DNA from: Chloroflexota bacterium
GTDB taxonomy: Bacteria > Chloroflexota > UBA6077
Assembly (NCBI GenBank): GCA_021788565.1
Contig: JAJYKO010000349.1
Coordinates: 1 to 6,318 of the forward strand
Reading direction: 5' to 3'
Length of the DNA: 6,318 bases
Part shown: piece after piece, positions 1-5,388 of the stretch
How the letters are laid out: each line of letters begins with the position of its first letter
How positions within the stretch are numbered: position 1 is the stretch's first letter
The notes under the pieces: model-generated
The model's database searches: none
Told to the model about the DNA's origin: nothing
Seen by the model: only the letters and a program-made list of their open reading frames with translations
Program-made: the position numbers and the translations under genes

Positions 1-545
1 GGTGTCCTCACTAGGAGCGACTGGTCATCCGGGACCTCGTCCTGTGACCAGCCCTGGGGTGTCTTAACCGCCAGGTCCGCGTCCAGCTTCTCGAAGGGCG
101 TGTTCCTCGGCACTGGTCCGGTAGTCATCACGTCCCCCGTGATGTGGTCCGGTACATCGGAGAGCACAAATTTCGCGCCCAAGGCCTCCAGCTGTTCCCG
201 CACGTACATCAATCCTGCGTATCGGGGCTTGCCCTCTGCCTTCCGGACCACGTACCGGTGCCTCCAGATCTCCGAGTGGGCGTGTACCCATACTTCTCCT
301 GTCCGTGTCAGCACTTCTATCAGCCCCCCGGTGTGGTCCTGGTGACCGTGGCTGAGCACGATGTGGTCGACCCGGGATAGATCGACGCCAAGTGCACGAG
401 CGTTGTGGACAGCGGTGCCGGTCTGTCCCGTATCCATCAAAATAGATAACCCATCCAGCTCCAACAGCATCGAAAGGCCGTGTTCGGCCAGCGTGTTGAA
501 CTTGGTGGCAGTGTTTTCTGCCAAGGTCGTGATCTTTACTCGCAA
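1..545 (-). CDS. MBL-fold metallo-hydrolase, COG1237-like (partial, C-terminus outside window)
   Basis: The first 181 residues of a metallo-beta-lactamase-fold protein are visible; the gene runs off the left edge. The Zn-binding signature SHGHQDHTGG lies at residues 65-74, preceded by MDTGQTG (37-43). DDQSLLV (173-179) matches the conserved DDQ element that precedes the last histidine motif in COG1237 proteins, which are often labelled dihydropterin-ribofuranosyl-aminobenzene-phosphate synthase-like. No ATG fits the N-terminus: the frame opens after a TAA near 561, and TTG at 545 gives MRVKITTLAENTA, matching the family's usual beginning. A G-rich stretch about 8 nt upstream could be its ribosome site. 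It follows the upstream ATPase stop by 52 nt, so it is probably the last visible gene of the NifX-MinD-MinD operon. Substrate is unknown; the synthase name comes from an archaeal homologue and should not be taken as established. Fold assignment is secure, exact start less so. Confidence 0.88.
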   Translation of the reverse strand, partial: MRVKITTLAENTATKFNTLAEHGLSMLLELDGLSILMDTGQTGTAVHNARALGVDLSRVDHIVLSHGHQDHTGGLIEVLTRTGEVWVHAHSEIWRHRYVVRKAEGKPRYAGLMYVREQLEALGAKFVLSDVPDHITGDVMTTGPVPRNTPFEKLDADLAVKTPQGWSQDEVPDDQSLLVRT

Positions 546-597
546 GGTACGAACCCCCCATATGTGTTAGTGAGAAGACGCATCCCCATCGAGCGAT

Positions 598-1494
598 TTA
601 CGCGTTGACCTCGCTGAACAATCTTCTCCAAGCGCGCTCCAGTCTCTGAGCCAGCCGCCCAGTGGGTTGCTCTGTGATGACTCGGCCCGCGACCATGGCC
701 TTGGTCGCGGCCGTGTCGAACGGCAGGCGACCAATCACGTGAACCGCCTGGGACTCACAGAACCGATCTATCTCTTCGGCGCGGGTTGGGTTCAGATCCC
801 ACTTATTGACGATGACCGCGGCCGGGATTCGGAAGTGGCGGGTAGTTGCCAATACCCGCTTCAGGTCATGAACGCCCGCCATCGTCGGCTCCACTACCAG
901 CAATGCTAGGTCAGCTCCGGAACTGGCCGCTATCACGGCGCAGCCGATTCCAGGCGGTCCATCTACTATCATGTAGTCGCTCCGCTGTTCTATAGCGAGG
1001 TCGCGTGCTCGCTGTTTGACCACAGCCACCAGTTTGCCGGAGTTCTCCTGCCCGGCGAACAGATGTGCGTGCACCAACGGGCCAAAGCGAGTTTCCGATA
1101 CGAACCACCTTCCCGCTATCCGGTCGTCCATCCGTATGGCGGCCGTGGGACACCGGTAGAGGCAGGCCGCGCAGCCCTCACAGGCGCCAGGATCAATCGC
1201 GAACGGGTCGGTCCTGAACTCGCCGCCGTTGGGGACGATGGCTCCAAAGCGACAGGCCGCCTCGCAAGCGCCGCACCCAAGGCAGTTCTGTTGATCGATC
1301 ACGGCGACCTTCTCTCCGATGAACTCGTGGCTCTCCAGCATCTTTGGAGACAGCACGAGCTCCAGGTTTGCCGCGTCCACGTCGGCATCGGCCATCGTGA
1401 TCTTAAATTCTCGAGAGGCCAGATGGGCAATGGTACTCGCCACCGTCGTTTTGCCAGTGCCTCCTTTGCCACTCAAGATGACGATCTGCTTCAT
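598..1494 (-). CDS. MinD/Mrp-family ATPase with ferredoxin insert (downstream copy)
   Basis: A 298-residue cytoplasmic P-loop ATPase of the MinD/Mrp (SIMIBI) class. Deviant Walker A SGKGGTGKTT is at residues 8-17, Walker A'-like ADADVDAANL at 35-44, the DGPPG switch at 178-182 and NKWD at 230-233. A two-cluster ferredoxin domain is inserted at about residues 62-125: C71-x2-C-x2-C-x3-C81, then C105-x2-C-x2-C-x3-C115-P. The first motif ends in Cys-Arg rather than Cys-Pro. This layout is the one found in ATPases of ORP-like clusters of anaerobes, where Fe-S ATPases are thought to load or move metal cofactors on NifX/ORP-type proteins; the biochemical role is inferred. The start overlaps the preceding ATPase stop by 4 bases (ATGA) and has AGGAG 8 nt upstream, so translation is probably coupled. 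A longer open frame upstream to 1650 only reads through the previous gene in another frame. Confidence 0.95.
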   Translation of the reverse strand: MKQIVILSGKGGTGKTTVASTIAHLASREFKITMADADVDAANLELVLSPKMLESHEFIGEKVAVIDQQNCLGCGACEAACRFGAIVPNGGEFRTDPFAIDPGACEGCAACLYRCPTAAIRMDDRIAGRWFVSETRFGPLVHAHLFAGQENSGKLVAVVKQRARDLAIEQRSDYMIVDGPPGIGCAVIAASSGADLALLVVEPTMAGVHDLKRVLATTRHFRIPAAVIVNKWDLNPTRAEEIDRFCESQAVHVIGRLPFDTAATKAMVAGRVITEQPTGRLAQRLERAWRRLFSEVNA

Positions 1495-2375
1495 CGTGCC
1501 GTCTCCTGAAGGAGGCGTTGATACAGGGCCAGGAACTCCTTCTCGTACTCCGGCAATGCGGCTGGAAGCGGGATCCCCTCGGAGCACGCTTCGGCTATCC
1601 TTCGGTCGAGCGGTATGCGCAAGAGGATCGGGATCCCCTCCGTCCGGCAAAACTCCTCCACACCGCCGTCTCCGACGCCATCGCGGTTGATCACCACGCC
1701 CACTGGGAGGCCTAGCTCGTGCTTAGCTACCTCCACGGCCAGCCTCAGATCGTGAAGGCCAAATGGGGTCGGCTCGGTGACCATGAGGGCGTAATCGGCG
1801 CCCCGGAGTGTCTCTACCACAGGGCAGGACGTTCCAGGTGGGGCATCGAGTATAGTCAGACTTTCAGGTGGGCTGTTCGCCACTCCGTCCTTCAGCTTTC
1901 GGATAACTGGCACGGCCATCGCCTCTCCCTCGTTGAGTATCCCTCCGGCGAAGGCGATCTCGCCTGCTGACCCCTTTTCGACGACGCCAGTGACCCGCAG
2001 CTCTTCGCGGATCGCTTGCTCGGGACAGTTGAAGGTGCAGCTCCCGCAGCCGTGGCACAGTTCATTGAAGACCAGCACCTCCTTCCCAAGCACCGCGACA
2101 GCATGGTAGGCGCAAACCTCCGCGCAGCGCCGGCAGCCACTGCACTTGTCCTGGTCCACGACCGGTGTGAGAATGCCGACGTTTTCTCTCGCCAGGATTG
2201 CTGGCTTCAGAAACAGATGTGCATTAGGTTCTTCTACATCGCAGTCGAGAACTCGTACCGAAACTCCGGTTGGCGCCGCCGCGTTGACTTTTGAAGAGGC
2301 AATCGCGAGCGCCAACCCCGTCGCAACCGTGGTCTTGCCGGTGCCGCCCTTGCCACTGGCCACTGCCACTATCAT
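1491..2375 (-). CDS. MinD/Mrp-family ATPase with ferredoxin insert (upstream copy)
   Basis: A 294-residue paralogue of the next gene. Walker A SGKGGTGKTT is at residues 7-16, the DCDVEEPN motif at 44-51 and DAPPGTSC at 177-184. The inserted ferredoxin domain has C78-x2-C-x2-C-x3-C88 and C107-x2-C-x2-C-x3-C117-P; Cys88 is followed by Ala, not Pro. Two such ATPases in tandem suggest a heterodimer, as MinD-type ATPases work as dimers sandwiching ATP; this pairing is inferred. ATG at 2375 overlaps the stop of the upstream NifX-family gene by ATGA, and a weak CAGGGG lies upstream, so translational coupling is likely. The frame stays open upstream to 2732, but that extension lies in the NifX gene and is Arg/Gly-rich nonsense. 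The DUF134/NifX context and the internal ferredoxin argue against a cell-division MinD or a housekeeping Mrp/ApbC. Confidence 0.95.
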   Translation of the reverse strand: MIVAVASGKGGTGKTTVATGLALAIASSKVNAAAPTGVSVRVLDCDVEEPNAHLFLKPAILARENVGILTPVVDQDKCSGCRRCAEVCAYHAVAVLGKEVLVFNELCHGCGSCTFNCPEQAIREELRVTGVVEKGSAGEIAFAGGILNEGEAMAVPVIRKLKDGVANSPPESLTILDAPPGTSCPVVETLRGADYALMVTEPTPFGLHDLRLAVEVAKHELGLPVGVVINRDGVGDGGVEEFCRTEGIPILLRIPLDRRIAEACSEGIPLPAALPEYEKEFLALYQRLLQETAR

Positions 2376-2797
2376 CGCCGGCCCCTGCCGCCCATCCCGC
2401 GTCCCCCCATGCCGTGGCCGGGTCCACGCTCCGCCCCCATCCCGGCATGGGCCGGACCTGTGGCGCTCACGATTTGTTCGAGGTCCCCAGCCTTGAAGGC
2501 GTCCACCGCCTGTCGAACCGAGCCGATCGGGAAGGTGTAGATCGATATTCCCGCGGCCGCAAGAACTTGATAGGCGTTGGGCCCCACACTGCCAGTGACG
2601 ACGGCCCCCAGGCCTCGATTCGCGACGCTCTGGGCCGCCTGAATTCCCGCACCTCCGGAAGACGCCATGGCTTGGTTGGGCACGGTCTCGACGGCCATCG
2701 AGTCGACATCGACTATGACGAACACCGGGCATCGCCCAAACAGCGGGCTGAAGGGTGCATCTAGACCGTTCGCTGTGGCACTCACCGCTATTTTCAT
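2372..2797 (-). CDS. NifX/NifB-family iron-molybdenum cofactor-binding protein with Gly/Met/Arg tail
   Basis: A 141-residue protein of the dinitrogenase iron-molybdenum cofactor (PF02579, RNase H-like) family, small carriers of metal-sulfur clusters. MKIAVSATANGLDAPFSPLFGR forms the first strand and loop; residues 65-112 (AVVTGSVGPNAYQVLAAAGI... and the VRQAVDAFKAGDL helix) complete the domain. After about residue 113 comes a low-complexity tail rich in Gly, Met, His and Arg (GHGMGGRGMGGRGRR at the end), not part of the fold and possibly metal- or RNA-binding. The start is ATG 2797 with AGGAG 8 nt upstream. It heads the operon NifX-MinD-MinD-MBL and has its own promoter, operator and roughly 140-nt leader. 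No nitrogenase genes are nearby, so a role in ORP-like cluster handling fits better than nitrogen fixation. The bound cofactor is unknown. Confidence 0.93.
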   Translation of the reverse strand: MKIAVSATANGLDAPFSPLFGRCPVFVIVDVDSMAVETVPNQAMASSGGAGIQAAQSVANRGLGAVVTGSVGPNAYQVLAAAGISIYTFPIGSVRQAVDAFKAGDLEQIVSATGPAHAGMGAERGPGHGMGGRGMGGRGRR

Positions 2798-2866
2798 GTT
2801 ACCGGCTCCTCTTCTTGCGAACAATTTTCTCCTCGCATCGGCGTATGGCACCTCGGACATGGGGTT

Positions 2867-2920
2867 GCCGAGCGCGAAAAACCTCCATTCAGGCGCGCTC
2901 GGCCCATCCTTTAGGCCGAG
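2867..2920 (-). promoter_or_regulatory. Leader RNA of the NifX-MinD operon with two mutually exclusive hairpins
   Basis: In the transcript, hairpin A forms first: CTCGGCC (2920-2914), 9-nt loop, GGCCGAG (2904-2898). Hairpin B follows: GCCGAGCGCG (2903-2894), 17-nt loop, CGCGCTCGGC (2876-2867), a perfect 10-bp stem. The two share 2898-2903, so only one can form at a time, the architecture of an attenuator or riboswitch. No U-tract follows B, so an ordinary terminator is not evident. I do not recognise it as a known riboswitch class. The base pairing is seen directly; a regulatory function is inferred. Confidence 0.5.
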
Positions 2921-2926
2921 ATTGTA

Positions 2927-2936
2927 GGCATATGCC
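2927..2936. promoter_or_regulatory. Candidate operator at the NifX-MinD operon start point
   Basis: The perfect palindrome GGCATATGCC sits 7 nt downstream of the -10 box, at the expected transcription start. Read on the minus strand with its flank it is TTATGGGCATATGCC, which matches the plus-strand sequence TTATGAGCGTATGCT at the DUF134 promoter at 12 of the first 14 positions. A partial repeat, GCATAT at 2973-2978, lies directly upstream of the -35 box. A repressor bound here would block initiation. The DUF134 protein is the nearest candidate binder. Confidence 0.6.
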
Positions 2937-2943
2937 CATAACA

Positions 2944-2972
2944 AATCTACGCCAGCGGCTGCCGTTTGTCAA
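2944..2972 (-). promoter_or_regulatory. Sigma70-type promoter of the NifX-MinD-MinD-MBL operon
   Basis: On the minus strand a perfect -35 TTGACA (2972-2967) is followed by a 17-nt spacer and TAGATT (2949-2944), 4 of 6 matches to TATAAT. Transcription should start near 2937, giving a leader of about 140 nt before ATG 2797. Confidence 0.72.
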
Positions 2973-2978
2973 GCATAT

Positions 2979-3105
2979 TTGGACGCAGTTACGGGCATCA
3001 GCGTGCAACTCGAATCCGCGGAATGGCAACCCATGCCTCGACTTCTCGGTCGAAATCGAAGCCTCGCCTGGGTGCAGGTATCACCGTGCAAAGTGAAGGA
3101 AGTCA
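2979..3105. other. Intergenic stretch without a recognised gene
   Basis: This lies between the terminator of the DUF134-NifX operon and the promoter of the NifX-MinD operon. Together with the leader it makes a gene-free stretch of about 400 bases (2798-3196). Open frames across it are antisense or leader read-through without a plausible ribosome site or recognisable protein. Apart from a weak 5-bp inverted repeat (TCGAC/GTCGA near 3037-3052) I see nothing in it. Confidence 0.6.
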
Positions 3106-3144
3106 CATCGGCAGGGCAGAGGGCCTGGCTCTGCCCTGCCGATG
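3106..3144 (-). terminator. Strong hairpin ending the DUF134-NifX operon
   Basis: A perfect 16-bp stem (arms 3106-3121 and 3129-3144, core CGGCAGGGCAGAG) with a 7-nt loop starts 53 nt past the NifX stop. On the minus strand it is followed by TGACTTCCTTCACTTTG, only moderately T-rich, so it is a terminator with a weak U-tract or an mRNA-stabilising hairpin. Confidence 0.75.
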
Positions 3145-3196
3145 CGGGAGAGAGGTAATATTGGGAAGGCGGCCATTAGCCGCCGGATCCCCGGTT

Positions 3197-3592
3197 TTAG
3201 TGCAGACGTTCGGTGTGGTTGGAAATAGATCCGCTCAGGTAGGCGTTCACCGCCTGGTCCACATCTCGAATGTCCGTGATGATGGGCTCGATGCCGTAGC
3301 CTTTGATGCTGTCGAAGGCGCCCCAACCCATTCCCCCCGCAAGGAGCACTTTGCAGTCGCTGATGTTCGACGCCATCTGGGAATGCTTGTCCTGAGACCC
3401 AGCGTCATATCCGTGAGGCACGCCCGGTTGCTCCTCGTGGGGGTGGTCCCCGAAGTTCTGGTGACCCACCTTGGACCTGACCTCCCGGCCCACGACCTTG
3501 CCGTCCTCCACGGAGACTACCACATAGTACTGGGCTCGCCCGAAATGCATGCTGATGCTCTTGCCGTCGTCGGAAATTGCCGCGATTTTCAT
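3197..3592 (-). CDS. NifX/NifB-family iron-molybdenum cofactor-binding protein with His-rich insert
   Basis: A 131-residue PF02579-family protein in the form typical of anaerobes. MKIAAISDDGKSISMHFGRAQ is the conserved N-terminus with the HFGRA loop; KVLLAGGMGWGAFDSIKGYGIEPI (81-104) and DVDQAVNAYLSGSISNH (110-126) are the conserved second half. Between them residues 43-76 form a polar insert with histidines at 44, 50, 52, 60 and 70, a likely metal-binding loop; many relatives have a His-rich loop here. ATG 3592 overlaps the DUF134 stop by ATGA, with AAGGA directly before it and AAAGG farther upstream, so coupling to the upstream gene is likely. Role inferred as a carrier of an Fe/Mo/Cu-type metal-sulfur unit. 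It differs clearly from the other NifX-family protein of the window, which lacks the His loop and has the Gly/Met/Arg tail instead. Confidence 0.94.
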   Translation of the reverse strand: MKIAAISDDGKSISMHFGRAQYYVVVSVEDGKVVGREVRSKVGHQNFGDHPHEEQPGVPHGYDAGSQDKHSQMASNISDCKVLLAGGMGWGAFDSIKGYGIEPIITDIRDVDQAVNAYLSGSISNHTERLH

Positions 3593-4131
3593 TCCTTAAC
3601 CGTACCTTTAAAGTAGTTTTGTGCCCCGGCGCGATCGCGCCGGCGATGGTTGTGATCTGGCGTCGATCCCTCAGTGACGGGCTGGCTCTCCAGATCGGCC
3701 GTGCCATGACTCTCCGGGACGCCGGAAGCGAAAGGCAGATCCGCTGCGTTCTCCTCGCAGTTTGGGCATGCCACTGGAACTCCCCCGGTGAGTAGCTGCT
3801 CCCAGCCGTGGCCACAGCGACGGCAGTGGAAGTGCATAGGTACCACTTCGTAGTCGCCACCGTCGATCTCGAGGGCTTTCCCGGTGACCAGTGCCTCCGC
3901 CACCTTGCGGTGAGCATCGTCCTGGATTCGCTGAAAGGTCTGCCTTGAGACCCCCATCTCCCTGGCAGCCTCCTCCTGCTCAAGTCCGCGCAGGTCCTTG
4001 AGGCGCAGCGCCTCCAACTCATCCACCGAGAGTGTCACCTGCTCCAGAAGCCTCATGGGAATGCCCCTCGGCTTGAAGTAGGTGACCCCCGGCAGGAAAC
4101 AGACTCGCCTGGGTTTTCTTGGTCTGGCCAC
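3589..4131 (-). CDS. DUF134 (COG1342) HTH protein with C-terminal zinc ribbon
   Basis: A 180-residue predicted DNA-binding protein. The N-terminus MARPRKPRRVCFLPGVTYFK is the family signature. Residues 33-80 (LSVDELEALRLKDLRGLEQEEAAREMGVSRQTFQRI...) form a sigma-region-4-like helix-turn-helix. Residues 100-126 carry C103-x2-C106 and C122-x2-C125, a zinc ribbon or redox/metal-sensing site. The last 50 residues are polar and probably disordered. The start is GTG 4131, with AGGAAGGGAG just upstream. DUF134 genes commonly sit beside NifX and MinD-ferredoxin genes in anaerobes, but the family's regulatory targets are not well established. Here the gene heads its own operon, and a palindrome overlapping its promoter start recurs at the NifX-MinD promoter, which suggests autoregulation and control of both operons. 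That link is inferred. Confidence 0.93.
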   Translation of the reverse strand: MARPRKPRRVCFLPGVTYFKPRGIPMRLLEQVTLSVDELEALRLKDLRGLEQEEAAREMGVSRQTFQRIQDDAHRKVAEALVTGKALEIDGGDYEVVPMHFHCRRCGHGWEQLLTGGVPVACPNCEENAADLPFASGVPESHGTADLESQPVTEGSTPDHNHRRRDRAGAQNYFKGTVKE

Positions 4132-4150
4132 CGTCTCCCTTCCTGGTTAT

Positions 4151-4162
4151 GAGCGTATGCTC
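4151..4162. promoter_or_regulatory. Candidate operator at the DUF134 promoter
   Basis: GAGCGTATGCTC is a palindrome with GAGC/GCTC arms and an imperfect centre, lying about 5 nt after the -10 box of the DUF134 gene. Its plus-strand context TTATGAGCGTATGC matches the NifX-MinD operator TTATGGGCATATGC at 12 of 14 positions, with nearly the same offset from the -10 box. Confidence 0.58.
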
Positions 4163-4167
4163 TTATT

Positions 4168-4196
4168 ATCTTAGGAGTGGTGCAAGGAAAAGTCAA
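4168..4196 (-). promoter_or_regulatory. Sigma70-type promoter of the DUF134-NifX operon
   Basis: Minus-strand -35 TTGACT (4196-4191), 17-nt spacer, -10 TAAGAT (4173-4168). The expected start is near 4161, giving a short leader of about 30 nt before GTG 4131. Confidence 0.68.
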
Positions 4197-4227
4197 TATC
4201 GATTCTGAACTCTCGATTTGGAGCCGA

Positions 4228-4236
4228 TGGTATAAT
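4228..4236 (+). promoter_or_regulatory. Extended -10 promoter of the GAF gene
   Basis: TGGTATAAT is a consensus extended -10 (TGn-TATAAT). No good -35 is seen at the usual distance, which is tolerated for extended -10 promoters. Two TCGATT direct repeats (4199-4204 and 4213-4218) lie upstream and could bind a regulator. The expected start is near 4243, about 100 nt before ATG 4344. Confidence 0.62.
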
Positions 4237-4267
4237 TGGTCCAACGTCGCATGAGAGCCGCAAGGGA

Positions 4268-4326
4268 GATGTCCCGCTCGGACATCGGTAGTGGGACCGT
4301 CTGGCTGGCGCCCGCGAGTCAGACGG
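4268..4326 (+). promoter_or_regulatory. Structured 5' leader of the GAF gene: two hairpins
   Basis: Hairpin 1 pairs GATGTCC (4268-4274) with GGACATC (4280-4286) over a 5-nt loop. Hairpin 2 pairs CCGTCTGGCT (4297-4306) with AGTCAGACGG (4317-4326) over a 10-nt loop, 10 bp including one G-U. The Shine-Dalgarno GGGAGG (4333-4338) follows 6 nt later. This could be a regulatory RNA element; I do not recognise a known class. The alternative is that the stretch is coding, since the frame is open back to 4236. Confidence 0.45.
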
Positions 4327-4343
4327 GCAGTCGGGAGGCTGCG

Positions 4344-4940
4344 ATGAAGACGACAGATGAACATTACTGCCGGTACTATCACGCCCTTTATCACGTGGCC
4401 GCGACCATCAACTCGAGCCTGGATCCAGGCGCCGTGCTGAAGGCGATAGCCCAGAACACCACCGAGGCGATGGGTGTCAAGGCCTGCTCCATCATGCTGC
4501 TCAGCCCCGATCGCCGGGAGCTGCGTCACAGCGCGCATTACGGTCTCAGCGACATGTATCTAAAGAAGGGCCCCGTGAGCGTGGATCTCAGCATGTCAGA
4601 AGCGCTGGCGGGGCGGTCCATCGCGGTTAGGGACGCGACTTCAGATCCCAGGGTACAGTACGGGCGCCAGAACGCGGAGGAGGGTATCGCCTCCATCCTG
4701 TCTGTTCCAATGCGGCTGCGTGGCCAGATCATTGGGGTTATGAGGATCTATTCTGGAGAACCGGCGGACTTCACGGACGAGGACACCGAGTTTGTGGAGG
4801 CAGCGGCCCACCTTGGGGCGATCGCACTGGAGAACGCGCGCCGCCACGATGAACTGCAGTACAACTACGATATGATCACCCGCTACGTCTATAGCGACAC
4901 GTGGGTTGGTCAGCTTTGGTCCACTGAGAAGACAGCCTGA
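4344..4940 (+). CDS. Stand-alone GAF-domain protein
   Basis: A 198-residue soluble protein made almost entirely of one GAF domain (about residues 18-167): an N-terminal helix (YYHALYHVAATINSSLDPGAVLKAI), the ACSIMLLSPDRRELRHSAHYGL strand pair, a middle segment with DPRVQYGRQNAEEGIASILSVPM, and the closing IIGVMRIYS...FTDEDTEFVEAAAHLGAIALENAR helix. GAF domains bind small ligands, haem or Fe-S, or sense redox state; no kinase, cyclase or HTH output domain is present, so it must act through a partner or is a small sensor. Cysteines are few (C9, C48). ATG 4344 is chosen because GGGAGG lies 5 nt upstream; in-frame starts at 4236, 4251 and 4269 would add up to 36 residues without GAF similarity. 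It is divergent from the DUF134 gene; whether it belongs to that system is open. Residues 171-198 form an unusual aromatic tail. Confidence 0.88.
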   Translation: MKTTDEHYCRYYHALYHVAATINSSLDPGAVLKAIAQNTTEAMGVKACSIMLLSPDRRELRHSAHYGLSDMYLKKGPVSVDLSMSEALAGRSIAVRDATSDPRVQYGRQNAEEGIASILSVPMRLRGQIIGVMRIYSGEPADFTDEDTEFVEAAAHLGAIALENARRHDELQYNYDMITRYVYSDTWVGQLWSTEKTA

Positions 4941-4963
4941 GGCAAGGTCGGGTTTCACAGTAG

Positions 4964-5000
4964 GAGAGGGCCGGGTGCTGGGCATGCGCCCGGCCCTCTC
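4964..5000. terminator. Bidirectional hairpin between the convergent GAF and ferredoxin genes
   Basis: Arms 4964-4978 and 4986-5000 pair over 15 bp (one G-U; the outer 12 bp GAGAGGGCCGGG are perfect) around a 7-nt loop. It starts 23 nt after the GAF stop and lies 119 nt beyond the ferredoxin stop on the other strand. Neither side has a T-run, so intrinsic termination by the textbook mechanism is not assured. Confidence 0.72.
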
Positions 5001-5118
5001 GTGCCGAGTGAAGCGCAGGGATCGATCATGTTCAAACGTGCGATCTGAAATCGCTCGTGCGAGCCGCTGCTCTTGGGTCCGGCTGGTCGCTACTCGCGAC
5101 CGCACGGGTGCCGCTGGG

Positions 5119-5337
5119 TCAGGCTTTGGCCTGGGAATGGCCGTTCGGGGTGAGGGAACTATCGGCGACTTCTTTGAAGACGCGACAACTTGAGGTGCAC
5201 CTGCCGCACTCGATGCAAAGCTCCTCATCTATGAAAGGCGCGCTGTAACCTTCTTGCTGAAGCGCGCCGGTGGGGCACACGCGAAGGGAGGGACAGCGAT
5301 GGTTCTGGGGACAGTACTGTGACTGGACAAGGATCAT
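5119..5337 (-). CDS. Small ferredoxin-like 4Fe-4S protein, 7-Cys type
   Basis: A 72-residue electron carrier or Fe-S adaptor. Cysteines are at 9, 15 and 21 (C-x5-C-x5-C-P), then 41, 44, 47 and 51 (C-x2-C-x2-C-x3-C). A regular two-cluster ferredoxin has eight cysteines in two C-x2-C-x2-C-x3-C-P motifs; here the first motif has three with wide spacing, and the last Cys is followed by Arg instead of Pro. C41/C44/C47 with C21 can hold one [4Fe-4S]; C9, C15 and C51 could hold a second, possibly [3Fe-4S], cluster. CPQNHRCPSLRVCPTGAL resembles a small ferredoxin family of anaerobic Bacteria and Archaea. ATG 5337 has GAGGTGG close upstream. The gene is divergent from a protein with the same Cys spacing and probably shares the central operator. 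The tail after residue 58 is polar. Redox partner unknown. Confidence 0.85.
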   Translation of the reverse strand: MILVQSQYCPQNHRCPSLRVCPTGALQQEGYSAPFIDEELCIECGRCTSSCRVFKEVADSSLTPNGHSQAKA

Positions 5338-5388
5338 GAAACCACCTCGAAGTAGTATGCCCGCTGCTCGGCGGGTGCATGGGGCTGC

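Noticed and set aside
64..561. 165-codon minus-strand frame with an ATG start
   Set aside because: It lies one frame off the MBL-fold gene, is rich in Arg/Gly/His and has no recognisable motif, while the TTG-started frame shows the full Zn-binding signature.
598..2375. Cell-division MinD or housekeeping Mrp/ApbC assignment of the ATPases
   Set aside because: The internal two-cluster ferredoxin domains, tandem arrangement and NifX/DUF134 neighbours place them in the Fe-S ATPase group of ORP-like clusters.
2801..2890. Possible 29-codon leader peptide ending one base before the NifX start
   Set aside because: ATG 2888 to TAA 2799 is open, but it has no Shine-Dalgarno and its start lies in the loop of hairpin B; too little support.
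2372..3592. Nitrogen fixation locus
   Set aside because: Only PF02579-family proteins are present; no nifHDK, nifB radical-SAM or nifEN genes are in the window.
2966..3616. 216-codon plus-strand open frame over the NifX region
   Set aside because: It is antisense to the NifX gene and its terminator hairpin, with no ribosome site and no family resemblance; high GC produces such shadows.
4641..5228. 195-codon minus-strand frame antisense to the GAF and ferredoxin ends
   Set aside because: It runs through the GAF gene and the shared hairpin, and is low-complexity Arg/Pro-rich sequence without motifs.
5355..5362. GTATGCCC half-site resembling the DUF134/NifX operator
   Set aside because: Only one arm is present and its position relative to the ferredoxin promoter differs, so it is probably chance.
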